From positions 3,100,001-3,164,000 of the forward strand of contig NC_014376.1 in assembly GCF_000144625.1 (NCBI RefSeq): a stretch of DNA of 64,000 nt. The letters run 5' to 3'. The translations under genes and the position numbers were made by a program. This DNA is from [Clostridium] saccharolyticum WM1 (GTDB lineage: Bacteria > Bacillota > Clostridia > Lachnospirales > Lachnospiraceae). A model generated the notes under the pieces. That model did no database searches. It had not been told where the DNA came from and saw only the letters and a list, made by a program, of their open reading frames with translations. The number at the start of each line of letters is the position of its first letter. Positions within the stretch are counted from its first letter, which is position 1. Of this stretch, positions 33,717 through 43,089 are shown piece after piece.

Positions 33717-33829
33717 AGGCGCCTCAAAGGCCATAATCCTACATCACGCTCACCAAATACGAACGAGCTCAGGCTAATATGAAAATATCTGGCATGTATG
33801 GGATTTGGAAAGAAACCTTTGAGGCGCCT
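33717..33829. repeat. Widely spaced 14-bp perfect inverted repeat
   Basis: AGGCGCCTCAAAGG (33717-33730) and CCTTTGAGGCGCCT (33816-33829) flank 85 bp between the first and second genes of the cluster. A T-containing tail follows the second arm, so it may terminate part of the transcription. Confidence 0.75.
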
Positions 33830-33872
33830 TTCCTATAAAAACTTCATTGATCACAAAGGAGGGAAAGAACGT

Positions 33873-34163
33873 TTGCCAAAAGTCATTTTAACCGGCTGTC
33901 AGATCATTTGCTCCGGAATCGTAACAGCGGATTTTAATTTATCAAATCATACGTATTTATTAATCACAGGAACTGTTTACAGTCCCACAGGAAAGCCTCT
34001 GCCAAATGCTGCCGTTGAAATACGACTAGTAGATGATTCCCTGGTACCACCGGATGAAAAAAGTTTAGGTGTGACATTTACCCTTCATGATGGTTCCTAC
34101 GGAATATCACTTCCCAGGATCAGCGGGAAGCAATACAAATTAATTGCTTATTCACCTATATAA
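33873..34163 (+). CDS. Small carboxypeptidase-regulatory-like (Ig-fold) protein
   Basis: A 96-residue protein. The TTG at 33873 is chosen because AAAGGAGGG lies 8 bases upstream; an ATG at 33798 is in the hairpin region with no ribosome site. The core 'ITGTVYSPTGKPLPNAAVEI' followed by 'TFTLHDGSYGISLPRISGKQ' is the beta-sandwich pattern of carboxypeptidase-regulatory/CNA-B-like domains. Similar cores recur in the genes at 36167, 36490 and 36799. Confidence 0.75.
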   Translation: MPKVILTGCQIICSGIVTADFNLSNHTYLLITGTVYSPTGKPLPNAAVEIRLVDDSLVPPDEKSLGVTFTLHDGSYGISLPRISGKQYKLIAYSPI

Positions 34164-34202
34164 ACGGCAGCAAAAGAAAGAGCAAAAAACAGGGAGGATA
34201 TC

Positions 34203-35918
34203 ATGAAAATATATAAAACGTCAGATGGATATTGCGTCTATGGGATTAAAAAAGATAAAAAGCTGTGTTTTTTGGCTGACCGGTTTGATTATGGAAATGA
34301 GATTAAAAAATTACTGGATACCCTGGAAGGTCTGACATTTGATTCTCTGATTTTTATATTTGGGTTGGATACAGGATCATACCTTCCATTTATGAAGGAA
34401 TTGCTGTGTGAAAGAAACCGGGTGATCATTTTCGAACCCAACCCTGAAATCTGTAAAAAATCAGGAACTAAATTAGAGGATAATATCACTCTTGTTCCCT
34501 TTGAAGAAAATCAGGTGAAACAAATTTTTGAAAATACCATACATTTTAAAAATATCAATCATATTTATTTTTACGCATTTGGCAATTATTCCAGCATTTA
34601 TAAGGAAGAATACGAACGTTTGATTGAGCTTTTGGATTGGACCATGATCAATGCTGCATCCCAGGTGGATCTTGCAAAACGCTTTAAGAAAATTTTCATC
34701 CAGAATATGATTGCCAATATGAATGCTTTAAACCGGTGTACTCCCATTCACCGCTGCAGGCTTTCCAATCTCAATGTGCCCGCTCTTGTGGTATCCGGAG
34801 GCCCCTCCCTGGATTCAAACATCAGGGATATGCTCAGCCATAAGGATAAGCTTGACCGGTATTTTATCATTACCGGCAGCAGAACCGTGGAAGCTCTGAC
34901 GAAAAACGGGATTTTACCTGATATGATCGTGTCCGTGGATCCGGTGGATGCAAACTTTGATATGATGAAGAGCTGTCTGGATCTGGAAGCCCCCCTTGCT
35001 TTTTATGAATACAGCAACAGGTATTTAGTAAAAAACTATAAAGGAGAGAAAATCTTCATTTCCCTCTTGTTCTCTCAGACCGTGGAAGGCTTTGAGAATT
35101 ACCAGGGGGTATTCTGCGGTGGATCTGTGGCCCATGCCTGTATTGACATTGCAAATTTAATTGGCTGCTCTCCCATCATATTCCTGGGCCAGGATTTTGC
35201 CCATACCTACCAAAAGCACCATGCCGACAGTGCTGTTTTTGATTATGATAAAAACCTGCCTTACCAAACCACGGTTGTGGTAAAGGATGTGTACGGAAAC
35301 CCGGTGGGTACCACCGTTACCCTGGATCATTACCGGCGAAGACTGGAACACTACATCTCCCTTTATAAGGATCAGAAACGAATCCGGTTTATTAATTGTT
35401 CCTACGGTGCGGAAATAGAAGGTGCGCCACATAAGGAGCTGGCTGAAGTATTTGAGGATGAACCAACCGTAAGGCAAAAGAGAAATTTTATCCCAAGCCG
35501 GGAGATCCATATGGATGGCAAAAAGACCATTGACTCTCTTCTTCAATTCATCGAAGAATACAGAGTTAAAGCAAGCCAGTGCCTGGAATTATGTGAAATC
35601 ATACGTTCTGAAAACCAGACCAAATCTCTCATAGAGGTGGAGGAAACAGACATTGACTTACAACGGATCCTGTACATCCTTAAGGTTGTAAGCGATTTTG
35701 AAAATCATACAAATACCAAATACCTGGGAGGATATTTCAGTGAATTTGTGTTTGAAATGAAGGAAAAAACCTTTCATATGCCTGCAGAGGATTATAATGA
35801 GCTGACCTCTGATCTGCAGCATCAGGCAAAGTCCTTCCATATATATTTTGAACAAATGAAAGAAATGCTGGAAAATGTTAACCAAATCATTCTGGAGACC
35901 GTAACAGAATTCTATTGA
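34203..35918 (+). CDS. Maf-type (DUF115) glycosyltransferase
   Basis: A 571-residue protein of the motility-associated-factor family, which transfers nonulosonic acids (pseudaminic or legionaminic) to Ser/Thr of proteins, classically flagellin. The DUF115 core lies near residues 180-350 with 'NVPALVVSGGPSLDSNIRDM', 'GILPDMIVSVDPVDAN' and 'GGSVAHACIDIANLIGCSP'. It sits inside the cluster of small Ig-fold proteins and upstream of the legionaminate genes; no flagellin gene is visible, so the acceptor may be one of these neighbours. Ribosome site GGGAGG. Confidence 0.87.
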   Translation: MKIYKTSDGYCVYGIKKDKKLCFLADRFDYGNEIKKLLDTLEGLTFDSLIFIFGLDTGSYLPFMKELLCERNRVIIFEPNPEICKKSGTKLEDNITLVPFEENQVKQIFENTIHFKNINHIYFYAFGNYSSIYKEEYERLIELLDWTMINAASQVDLAKRFKKIFIQNMIANMNALNRCTPIHRCRLSNLNVPALVVSGGPSLDSNIRDMLSHKDKLDRYFIITGSRTVEALTKNGILPDMIVSVDPVDANFDMMKSCLDLEAPLAFYEYSNRYLVKNYKGEKIFISLLFSQTVEGFENYQGVFCGGSVAHACIDIANLIGCSPIIFLGQDFAHTYQKHHADSAVFDYDKNLPYQTTVVVKDVYGNPVGTTVTLDHYRRRLEHYISLYKDQKRIRFINCSYGAEIEGAPHKELAEVFEDEPTVRQKRNFIPSREIHMDGKKTIDSLLQFIEEYRVKASQCLELCEIIRSENQTKSLIEVEETDIDLQRILYILKVVSDFENHTNTKYLGGYFSEFVFEMKEKTFHMPAEDYNELTSDLQHQAKSFHIYFEQMKEMLENVNQIILETVTEFY

Positions 35919-35961
35919 CCGCATATAGTTTAGTAAAAAATGGAGAAAAGGGGATAGGACC

Positions 35962-36210
35962 ATGGAAGATGAAATCAAAAATAGAGAAATCAATGATACT
36001 CAGTATAAGGAAGTAGAAATCAATAAAATGATTATTAACGGGAAGGAACAGGCGGGAAACATTATCAATGCGGAGGATACCAGGGGCAAACAGGAAATCA
36101 ATGTGACCGTATACACCCGCAGCATGCCCCAGGTTCAAAAAGACGGGGGGAGGAATAACCGATTCTATGAACTGCTTCAAAAAGTCCTCTTTCATAATAA
36201 ACGGAGCTAA
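35962..36210 (+). CDS. 82-residue protein of unknown family
   Basis: I do not recognise it. It is very hydrophilic and Asn/Lys/Glu-rich ('MEDEIKNREINDTQYKEVEI'), with no cysteine or membrane segment. It overlaps the next start by 44 bp. Ribosome site AAAAGGGGATAGG. Part of the same operon by spacing. Confidence 0.6.
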   Translation: MEDEIKNREINDTQYKEVEINKMIINGKEQAGNIINAEDTRGKQEINVTVYTRSMPQVQKDGGRNNRFYELLQKVLFHNKRS

Positions 36211-36493
36211 ACTCCAGTCCCGCCCGGAATATCATTTTCGCATCCAGTTGGATAAGCAGAACTTCCAGATCATCAATGGAACCGTGTACGGTCAGGACCA
36301 GAACCCCTGTGCAGGTGCTGCGGTCCGGATTACCCAGATCAGCTGCAGGGACAATACCAGAAGACTTCTTGGCTACACTGTGACGGATGAGAACGGGTAT
36401 TATTTATTTTCCATTAAAGCAAAGGCGGACAGGAAATATGAGCTATCTGTCTACGCCCCCCTTATCACTTATGGGAAGGAGGCCCCCCATTGA
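36167..36493 (+). CDS. Carboxypeptidase-regulatory-like small protein
   Basis: A 108-residue protein with the Ig-like core 'IINGTVYGQDQNPCAGAAVR' and 'GYTVTDENGYYLFSIKAKAD'. The start overlaps the preceding gene and the stop overlaps the next TTG (TTGA), so translation is coupled. No export signal is visible. Confidence 0.75.
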   Translation: MNCFKKSSFIINGAKLQSRPEYHFRIQLDKQNFQIINGTVYGQDQNPCAGAAVRITQISCRDNTRRLLGYTVTDENGYYLFSIKAKADRKYELSVYAPLITYGKEAPH

Positions 36494-36789
36494 GCGGATA
36501 TACTGAGATCATTTTAACACCAAGGCATTTGAAAAACCGTGACATTTTGAGAACCACCATAATAATGGAGAAATCTGATGAGGTTTTACTGACAGGAACG
36601 ATTTATAATTCGCGCCAGAAGGCCATGGAGGGTGCTGTTGTCCGTGTCATAAAAATTACCCAGGAAAATCAAAGAGTGAGCAAAGGCTATGTGATCACCA
36701 ACCAGTCCGGTGAATTTGCCATAACCGTGGAAAAAGACAAGTATGCCGATTATCAGCTGGATATTTACGAGCCGCTGGTATCCGGTTAA
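36490..36789 (+). CDS. Carboxypeptidase-regulatory-like small protein
   Basis: A 99-residue protein from a TTG overlapping the previous stop. Core 'LLTGTIYNSRQKAMEGAVVR' and 'GYVITNQSGEFAITVEKDKY'. Same fold family as its two neighbours, suggesting tandem duplication and divergence. Confidence 0.75.
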   Translation: MSGYTEIILTPRHLKNRDILRTTIIMEKSDEVLLTGTIYNSRQKAMEGAVVRVIKITQENQRVSKGYVITNQSGEFAITVEKDKYADYQLDIYEPLVSG

Positions 36790-36798
36790 AGGGGGCAC

Positions 36799-37065
36799 AT
36801 GATGGAACAGATGAATCATGAATGTCATATGGAAGGGATATTAATAAAAGGAAAGGTCCGCTATAAAGATTCCTGTCCGGTTAAGGGAGCTGTTGTACTA
36901 TTAGAAAAGCTGGTTCCCTGCTCTGAGGAAGGAGCTGAGGAACAAGGAACGGCGGGGACTTATTTGGAGCATGCACTCACCAACGGACAAGGAGAATTCT
37001 GCTTTTCTATCTCAGATCGGTTGAGCAGTTATAAAATAAAGATTTTTGATAACCGTCACAGGTAA
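36799..37065 (+). CDS. Carboxypeptidase-regulatory-like small protein
   Basis: An 88-residue protein with 'LIKGKVRYKDSCPVKGAVVL' and 'HALTNGQGEFCFSISDRL', again the Ig-like regulatory-domain pattern. It sits 10 bp after the previous gene and 10 bp before the dehydratase gene. Confidence 0.72.
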   Translation: MMEQMNHECHMEGILIKGKVRYKDSCPVKGAVVLLEKLVPCSEEGAEEQGTAGTYLEHALTNGQGEFCFSISDRLSSYKIKIFDNRHR

Positions 37066-37075
37066 GGGAGGAAAT

Positions 37076-38056
37076 ATGAAGAAAGTTCTGGTTACAGGAG
37101 CAGATGGGTTTATAGGCAGTCACTTGACGGAAACACTTGTGGAACGCGGGTATGAAGTAAGGGCCTTTACTTTTTATAATTCCTTTAATACCTGGGGATG
37201 GCTGGACACCCTTCCTGATGCGATAAAGAAGGAAATAGAAATACAGGCAGGGGACATCCGGGATCCAAACGGCGTAAGAAACGCCATGACTGGGATGGAA
37301 TCCGTTTTTCATCTGGCCGCACTCATCGCCATCCCTTTCAGCTACCACTCTCCTGATTCCTATGTGGACACCAATATCAAGGGTACCTTAAACGTTCTCC
37401 AGGCAGCAAGAAGCCTTGGCACGGACAGGGTGCTGGTCACTTCAACTTCCGAGGTTTACGGCACTGCCAGATACGTCCCCATAGACGAAACCCATCCCTT
37501 CCAGGGACAATCGCCTTATTCGGCTACAAAGATCGGTGCCGACCGTCTGGCAGAAGCCTTTTACAGAAGCTTTTCTCTTCCGGTCACCATAGTCCGGCCC
37601 TTTAATACTTACGGACCGAGACAGTCTGCAAGGGCTGTCATACCCTCCATCATCAGCCAGCTGTTATCAGGCACCATGGAGATACGCCTTGGCAGCCTGA
37701 CACCTACCAGGGATTTTAATTATGTAAAGGATACTGTAAACGGATTTATAGAAATAGAAAAGTCAGAGAACACCCTGGGGGAAGAAATCAACATTGCCAG
37801 CCAGAAAGAAATTTCCATCGGCGGCCTTGCCGGAGAGCTGATCAGCCAAATCAACCCTCAGGCCAGAATCATCTGTGAGCCGCAAAGGCTGCGCCCTGAA
37901 AAGAGCGAGGTAAACCGGCTTTTAGGTTCTAATAAAAAGCTGAAAGAGCTAACCGGCTGGAATCAGGAATACAGCCTTTCCCTTGGCTTAGAAAAAACCA
38001 TCCGCTGGATGGAGAAAAACCTGGATAAATATAAGGCAGGAATCTATAACCTTTAG
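37076..38056 (+). CDS. legB: NAD-dependent sugar 4,6-dehydratase, LegB-like
   Basis: A 326-residue extended SDR enzyme. It has the NAD motif 'VTGADGFIGSHLTETL', 'STSEVYGTARYVPIDE' and the catalytic YxxxK in 'SPYSATKIGADRLAEAFYRS'. By position first in a nonulosonate pathway it should be the GDP- or UDP-GlcNAc 4,6-dehydratase LegB, making the 4-keto substrate for LegC. The start at 37076 has GGGAGGAAAT upstream. Confidence 0.82.
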   Translation: MKKVLVTGADGFIGSHLTETLVERGYEVRAFTFYNSFNTWGWLDTLPDAIKKEIEIQAGDIRDPNGVRNAMTGMESVFHLAALIAIPFSYHSPDSYVDTNIKGTLNVLQAARSLGTDRVLVTSTSEVYGTARYVPIDETHPFQGQSPYSATKIGADRLAEAFYRSFSLPVTIVRPFNTYGPRQSARAVIPSIISQLLSGTMEIRLGSLTPTRDFNYVKDTVNGFIEIEKSENTLGEEINIASQKEISIGGLAGELISQINPQARIICEPQRLRPEKSEVNRLLGSNKKLKELTGWNQEYSLSLGLEKTIRWMEKNLDKYKAGIYNL

Positions 38057-38080
38057 TAACAATTCGGTGGGAGGACCAAT

Positions 38081-39229
38081 ATGATACCTTTATCTGTTCC
38101 CAACCTAATGGGGAACGAAAAACAATATATCTTAGATGCACTGGACAGCGGCTGGATATCAACCGCAGGAAGCTATGTGGCTAGGTTTGAGAAGGACCTG
38201 GCTTCTTATTTAGGGACAGCCGGCGGGGCGGCCGTTCAAAGCGGAACTGCCGCAATCCATTTAGCCCTGCTCTTATCCGGTGTAAAACCCGGGCAGGAAG
38301 TAATTGTTCCCACCCTTACCTTTATAGCTTCCGTCAATCCGGTGTCCTACATAGGCGCTGTCCCCGTTTTTATGGATTGTGACGATTCCATGAACATGGA
38401 CTGTGACAAGCTGGAGGACTTTTTAAAAAGAGAATGTACCAAGACCCTTTCCGGTCCGGTAAACAAGCGAACCGGCCGGCTCATTCAGGCGGTTGTCATT
38501 GTCCATATTTTCGGCAATATGGCAGATATGGAACGGCTGAAAGCAATGTCGGAAGAATACGGATTCCATTTGATCGAAGATGCGGCGGAAGCACTGGGAA
38601 CCTGTTACAATCAGGGAAAATACCAGGGAAAGTTTGCCGGGACCATAGGGGATTTCGGTGCCTATTCCTTTAACGGCAACAAGATCATCACCACAGGGGG
38701 TGGAGGGATGCTGACGGCAAAGGAGGGAAGCACCTTAGAAAAGGCCAGGTACCTTGCTTCCCAGGCAAAGGATGATCCCGTCTTCTATACCCATAAGGAA
38801 GTGGGCTATAATTACCGTATGACAAACTTACAGGCTGCCATGGGCGTAGCCCAGCTGGAGTGTCTGGAAGAATTTATCCGGATCAAGGAAAAAAATTTTG
38901 AATACTACAACAATGCCATACAATCTATGGAAAACTTTGAACTGGTTCCCTTTAACCGAAAAGCACGGAATAACCGGTGGTTTTATTCCCTGTTTTTGAA
39001 AAACAGCGCATTGGACCGGAATGACGTTATGAAACAGCTTAGAGATAAAGCCATTGAAACAAGGCCCATCTGGCAGCTTATTCATACCCAGAAGATGTAT
39101 GAGGGCTGCCAGACCTATTTCATAGAAAAGGCCCCTTTCTACTGGAGCCGGATCATTAATATCCCCTGCAGCACCGGACTTTTAAGAAAGGATATGGATT
39201 ATATTATAGAAGCATTAGACTGCATCTAG
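38081..39229 (+). CDS. legC: PLP-dependent sugar aminotransferase, LegC-like
   Basis: A 382-residue DegT/DnrJ/EryC1 aminotransferase. 'AAVQSGTAAIHLALLLSGVK' near residue 50, 'HLIEDAAEALGTCYNQ' near residue 165 and the PLP-lysine region 'YSFNGNKIITTGGGGML' near residue 195. It should aminate the 4-keto product of LegB. The gene follows legB by 24 bp. Confidence 0.87.
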   Translation: MIPLSVPNLMGNEKQYILDALDSGWISTAGSYVARFEKDLASYLGTAGGAAVQSGTAAIHLALLLSGVKPGQEVIVPTLTFIASVNPVSYIGAVPVFMDCDDSMNMDCDKLEDFLKRECTKTLSGPVNKRTGRLIQAVVIVHIFGNMADMERLKAMSEEYGFHLIEDAAEALGTCYNQGKYQGKFAGTIGDFGAYSFNGNKIITTGGGGMLTAKEGSTLEKARYLASQAKDDPVFYTHKEVGYNYRMTNLQAAMGVAQLECLEEFIRIKEKNFEYYNNAIQSMENFELVPFNRKARNNRWFYSLFLKNSALDRNDVMKQLRDKAIETRPIWQLIHTQKMYEGCQTYFIEKAPFYWSRIINIPCSTGLLRKDMDYIIEALDCI

Positions 39230-39250
39230 CAGACGGAAGGATGGATAGGA

Positions 39251-40297
39251 ATGGAAGTTGGTAAATTTATCATCACACCGGATTGTTCCATTCGGGAGGC
39301 GATCAGACAACTGGACCAGACTGCGAAAAAAATACTTGTAGTTGAGGAAGATCATAAGCTGGCCGGTGTTCTCACAGATGGGGATATCAGGCGGTGGATA
39401 TTAAAAAACAAAGATATTTCCATGCCTGTCCGCCTGATCATGAACACCTCTCCGATTGTTATAAAAAAGGAAAAAAGCCATCTGGCCCTGGAGATCATGA
39501 GAGAAAAGCAAATCGAAGGACTGCCCCTGGTAAATGACAACAACCAGGTTACTGATATTCTGTTTTGGAATGAGCTAAGCAGTCATGATCCGGAATGTCC
39601 CAAACCGACTGCCACACCGGTAGTGATCATGGCGGGAGGCAAAGGCTCCCGGCTATACCCATACACAAAAATCATTCCAAAACCCCTGATCCCCATTGGG
39701 GACACTCCCATTGTGGAGCGGATCATGAATCAGATGATGGAGTACGGGTTCCATGAATTTTATCTCACCATCAATTATAAAAAAGAGCTGATAAAAGCCT
39801 ATTTTAATGATGATCATGGTTATCATCTCCACCTGATCGAAGAGGATGAACCCCTGGGAACAGCCGGTTCCTTACAACTGGCAAAAAAAGTGTTAACGGG
39901 AAGCTTTCTTGTAAGCAACTGCGACATTTTGGTAGATGTCAATTACACCAAGCTCCTCATGCACCACAAGGCTCATAAAAACAAAATCACTCTAGTCACA
40001 GCCATGAAAAGCTATGAGATCCCTTACGGGGTTGTCAACCTGGGGGAAAACGGAAGCATTGACGCCTTAATGGAAAAACCCAGATATGAGCTTCTGGTAA
40101 GCACCGGGCTTTACGTGCTGGAGGAAGAAATATTAAAATACATTCCTTCGGACCAGTATTTTGATATGACAGACCTGATCCGTAAATGCTTGAAACATGG
40201 GGAACAGGTAGGCGCCTATCCGGTCATGGACAGCGCCTGGCTTGACATGGGGGAATTCAGTGAAATGAAAAAAATGGCGGAGAGAATGAAATTATGA
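39251..40297 (+). CDS. ptmE: CBS-pair nucleotidyltransferase, PtmE-like
   Basis: A 348-residue protein. A CBS pair fills residues ~1-115 ('LAGVLTDGDIRRWILKN'), and an NTP transferase domain follows with 'VIMAGGKGSRLYPYTKIIPK' near residue 128. This arrangement is that of Campylobacter PtmE, which makes GDP-glucosamine for legionaminic acid synthesis. That suggests the GDP-linked route here. It overlaps the next gene by 4 bp. Confidence 0.82.
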   Translation: MEVGKFIITPDCSIREAIRQLDQTAKKILVVEEDHKLAGVLTDGDIRRWILKNKDISMPVRLIMNTSPIVIKKEKSHLALEIMREKQIEGLPLVNDNNQVTDILFWNELSSHDPECPKPTATPVVIMAGGKGSRLYPYTKIIPKPLIPIGDTPIVERIMNQMMEYGFHEFYLTINYKKELIKAYFNDDHGYHLHLIEEDEPLGTAGSLQLAKKVLTGSFLVSNCDILVDVNYTKLLMHHKAHKNKITLVTAMKSYEIPYGVVNLGENGSIDALMEKPRYELLVSTGLYVLEEEILKYIPSDQYFDMTDLIRKCLKHGEQVGAYPVMDSAWLDMGEFSEMKKMAERMKL

Positions 40298-40941
40298 AAG
40301 AGGATCTGATCCTCATCGGCGGAGGCGGCCATGGGGAAAGCATCATAGATACGATCCGGGGACAGGATAAATACGGTATTGCAGGTATTATAGATTCCTT
40401 CAAAAAGGTAGGCTCAGAGGTGCAGGGCGTAAAGGTAATTGGAAGGGATGAAGATCTGACGGCCTGTTTTACCCGCGGGATCCGTCATGCGGTAATCGCT
40501 GTCGGTAGTGTGGGAAATCCCGGCCCTAGGCGGAAGCTGTACCGGCTATGCAAGGACATCGGCTACGAATTCCCCAACATTATTGATAAAAGCTCCGTCC
40601 TTTCTCAAACTCTTATCATGGGGGAAGGCAATTTCATCGGCAAAGGGGTCCTTATCAATACCGGCGTTACCTTAGGAAATGGTACCATCATCAATACGGG
40701 AGCCATTCTGGAACATGGCTGCCGGATCGAAGACTTTGTTCACATTGCCCCCGGAAGCGTCTTATGCGGAAATGTCCAGGTCAAAGCCAATGCCCATATT
40801 GGCGCCCATTCCACCATCCTGCAGGGCGTTACGATTGGAAGTGATACTATGATCGGTGCAGGAAGCCTGGTAATCAAAAACATATCATCAAAAACGCTGG
40901 CCTATGGAAGTCCGGCAAAGGAGGTAGGTTTCCGTGAGTAA
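40294..40941 (+). CDS. neuD: NeuD/LegH-like sugar O/N-acetyltransferase
   Basis: A 215-residue left-handed beta-helix transferase. The N-terminus 'LILIGGGGHGESIIDTIRGQ' is the PglD/NeuD substrate-binding domain, followed by hexapeptide repeats with 'HIAPGSVLCGNVQVKANAHI'. Candidate for the 4-N-acetyltransferase (LegH) step. Overlaps neighbours on both sides. Confidence 0.82.
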   Translation: MKEDLILIGGGGHGESIIDTIRGQDKYGIAGIIDSFKKVGSEVQGVKVIGRDEDLTACFTRGIRHAVIAVGSVGNPGPRRKLYRLCKDIGYEFPNIIDKSSVLSQTLIMGEGNFIGKGVLINTGVTLGNGTIINTGAILEHGCRIEDFVHIAPGSVLCGNVQVKANAHIGAHSTILQGVTIGSDTMIGAGSLVIKNISSKTLAYGSPAKEVGFRE

Positions 40942-41929
40942 AATCATGATAATCGCCGAAGCAGGGGTAAACCACAACGGCGACATAACAATAGCCAAAC
41001 AATTGATTGATGCTGCAAGCGTTACAGGTGCAGATGCCATCAAGTTCCAGACCTTTAAGACGGATCTTCTTGTGGTCCCTGCTTCAGGAAAGGCGGAATA
41101 TCAGATAAAAAATACCGGCGGGGCCATGTCCCAGTATGAAATGTTAAAAAATCTGGAATTATCCTGGCAGGCATTTGAAGAGCTGTATCATTACTGTGCC
41201 TTACGGCATATAAAATTCCTCTCCTCTCCCTTTGATGAGGAAAGCATTCTGTTCCTTGACCGCCTTGGCGTTGATCCTATAAAAATTCCCTCCGGAGAGA
41301 TTACAAACTATGGATATTTAAAAAAAACAGCCTCCTTAAAAAAGCAGGTCCTGTTGTCAACCGGAATGTCCACGGAGGCTGAAATCGGGGAAGCGTTAGA
41401 AATTCTGGAAGAAAGCGGAAAGGAAATCATACTGCTCCATTGTTCCAGCGCTTACCCCACCATGATGGAGGATGTGAATCTGAATGCCATGGCCACCTTA
41501 AAAGACAGATTTCACAAACAGGTTGGATATTCCGACCATACTCCGGGGATTGAAGTCCCCATTGCCGCTGCAGCCCTTGGTGCCTGCGTTATAGAAAAGC
41601 ATATGACCCTGGATAAAACCATGCCCGGTCCGGATCACAAAGCCAGTCTGGAGCCGGATGAATTCAAGCATATGGCAGACAGCATCCGGAACATTGAACA
41701 GGCTCTTGGAGACGGAGTAAAAAGGCCAACACTGGCGGAGCTAAAGAACAGAGATTATGTAAGGAAATATCTGGTAGCCGCCAGGGAGATCAGAAAGGGA
41801 GAAGCCTTTACCCTTCATAACCTGTGTGCCAAACGCTGCGGGTATGGGATCTCTCCCATGGAGCTCCACAGCCTGTTGGGAAAGACCGCGGATAGAAACT
41901 ATCAAAAGGATGAAAGGATTGTCCTATGA
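40934..41929 (+). CDS. neuB: N-acetylneuraminate/legionaminate synthase
   Basis: A 331-residue NeuB-family synthase that condenses a six-carbon sugar with phosphoenolpyruvate. Marks are 'IIAEAGVNHNGDITIAKQLI', 'GADAIKFQTFK', 'KIPSGEITNYGYL', 'GYSDHTPGIEVPIAAAALGA' with metal-binding His, and a C-terminal SAF (antifreeze-like) domain. With LegB/LegC/PtmE-like genes it is best read as LegI. Confidence 0.92.
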   Translation: MSKIMIIAEAGVNHNGDITIAKQLIDAASVTGADAIKFQTFKTDLLVVPASGKAEYQIKNTGGAMSQYEMLKNLELSWQAFEELYHYCALRHIKFLSSPFDEESILFLDRLGVDPIKIPSGEITNYGYLKKTASLKKQVLLSTGMSTEAEIGEALEILEESGKEIILLHCSSAYPTMMEDVNLNAMATLKDRFHKQVGYSDHTPGIEVPIAAAALGACVIEKHMTLDKTMPGPDHKASLEPDEFKHMADSIRNIEQALGDGVKRPTLAELKNRDYVRKYLVAAREIRKGEAFTLHNLCAKRCGYGISPMELHSLLGKTADRNYQKDERIVL

Positions 41930-43089
41930 TCAAATTGTGCGCAGTAACCGGAAACAGGGCAGAATACGGATTATTAAAGCCGGTAATGGAACGGGCCGTA
42001 CTAGATCCTGATTTTATGTTGCAGGTAATTGCTACCGGAAGCCATCTGGATACAAGATACGGGAATGGATGGGAGGATATTGAAAACAGCGGCATAACTA
42101 TCGATGAGAAAATTGAGATGAACCTGGCATCTGACACATCCCTTGGCATCTGCAAATCCATGGGCCTGGAAATGATCAGCATATCCGAAGCCTACCATCG
42201 GTTAAAACCGGATATGGTCCTGCTTCTTGGAGACCGGTATGAAACCTTTACCGCTGCAACCGCTGCTGTTATCTGCAAAATTCCCATAGCCCATATTCAC
42301 GGAGGAGAAATCACAAAGGGGGCATACGATGACTGTATGAGGCATGCCATCACCAAGATGAGCCATCTTCACTTCACCAGCACAAAAGAATACAGGAGAC
42401 GGGTCATTCAGTTAGGGGAAGCTCCTGATAGGGTCCATTGGGTAGGTGCCCTTGGGATCGAAAACATAAAGACCATTAAGCTGCTGACCAGACAGGAATT
42501 AGAGACAGCATTGCAAATTCCACTGGACCCGCCATTAGCCCTGATTACCTTTCATCCAGCCACTCTGGATCATGACAGCGCCACGGCCCAGTTTCAGCCA
42601 TTGGAAGAAGCCCTTTTCCAATTTCCAGACCTGTTTACGGTCTTTACAAGAAGCAATTCCGATACTGGGGGAAACAGCATCAATCAAATGATCGATGCTT
42701 ATGTAAAGGAACATCCGGATAAATCCGCAGTATTCCCTTCCCTGGGAGTCCGGTGCTATTTAAGCCTGATGAAGTGCTGCCAGGCCGTGATCGGAAACTC
42801 CTCCAGCGGGATCATGGAGGCGCCCTTCCTTAAAATCCCCTCCGTAAACATCGGAACCCGGCAGGAGGGACGGATAAAACCTTCCTCTGTCATAAGCTGC
42901 GGTTCTTCTGTAAATGAGATTGCTGCGGCTGTTCAAAAAGCGCTGAACTATTCTATTCATCAGGAAGATGGCCCAAACCCCTACCTGGGCCAGGATACCA
43001 GCAAACAGATTCTTTCAGTGATAAAGCAGGAATTTGATAAGGGAATTCAACTGGAAAAAAATTTTTATGATGTGGAATGGAGGCTGTAA
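41926..43089 (+). CDS. neuC: Hydrolysing sugar 2-epimerase, NeuC/LegG-like
   Basis: A 387-residue member of the UDP-GlcNAc 2-epimerase family. 'AVTGNRAEYGLLKPVMERAV' at the start, 'PDMVLLLGDRYETFTAATAA' near residue 85, 'IPIAHIHGGEITKGAYDD' and 'VIGNSSSGIMEAPFLKIPSV'. It releases the nucleotide and inverts C2 to give the NeuB substrate. ATG overlaps the neuB stop. Confidence 0.9.
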   Translation: MIKLCAVTGNRAEYGLLKPVMERAVLDPDFMLQVIATGSHLDTRYGNGWEDIENSGITIDEKIEMNLASDTSLGICKSMGLEMISISEAYHRLKPDMVLLLGDRYETFTAATAAVICKIPIAHIHGGEITKGAYDDCMRHAITKMSHLHFTSTKEYRRRVIQLGEAPDRVHWVGALGIENIKTIKLLTRQELETALQIPLDPPLALITFHPATLDHDSATAQFQPLEEALFQFPDLFTVFTRSNSDTGGNSINQMIDAYVKEHPDKSAVFPSLGVRCYLSLMKCCQAVIGNSSSGIMEAPFLKIPSVNIGTRQEGRIKPSSVISCGSSVNEIAAAVQKALNYSIHQEDGPNPYLGQDTSKQILSVIKQEFDKGIQLEKNFYDVEWRL

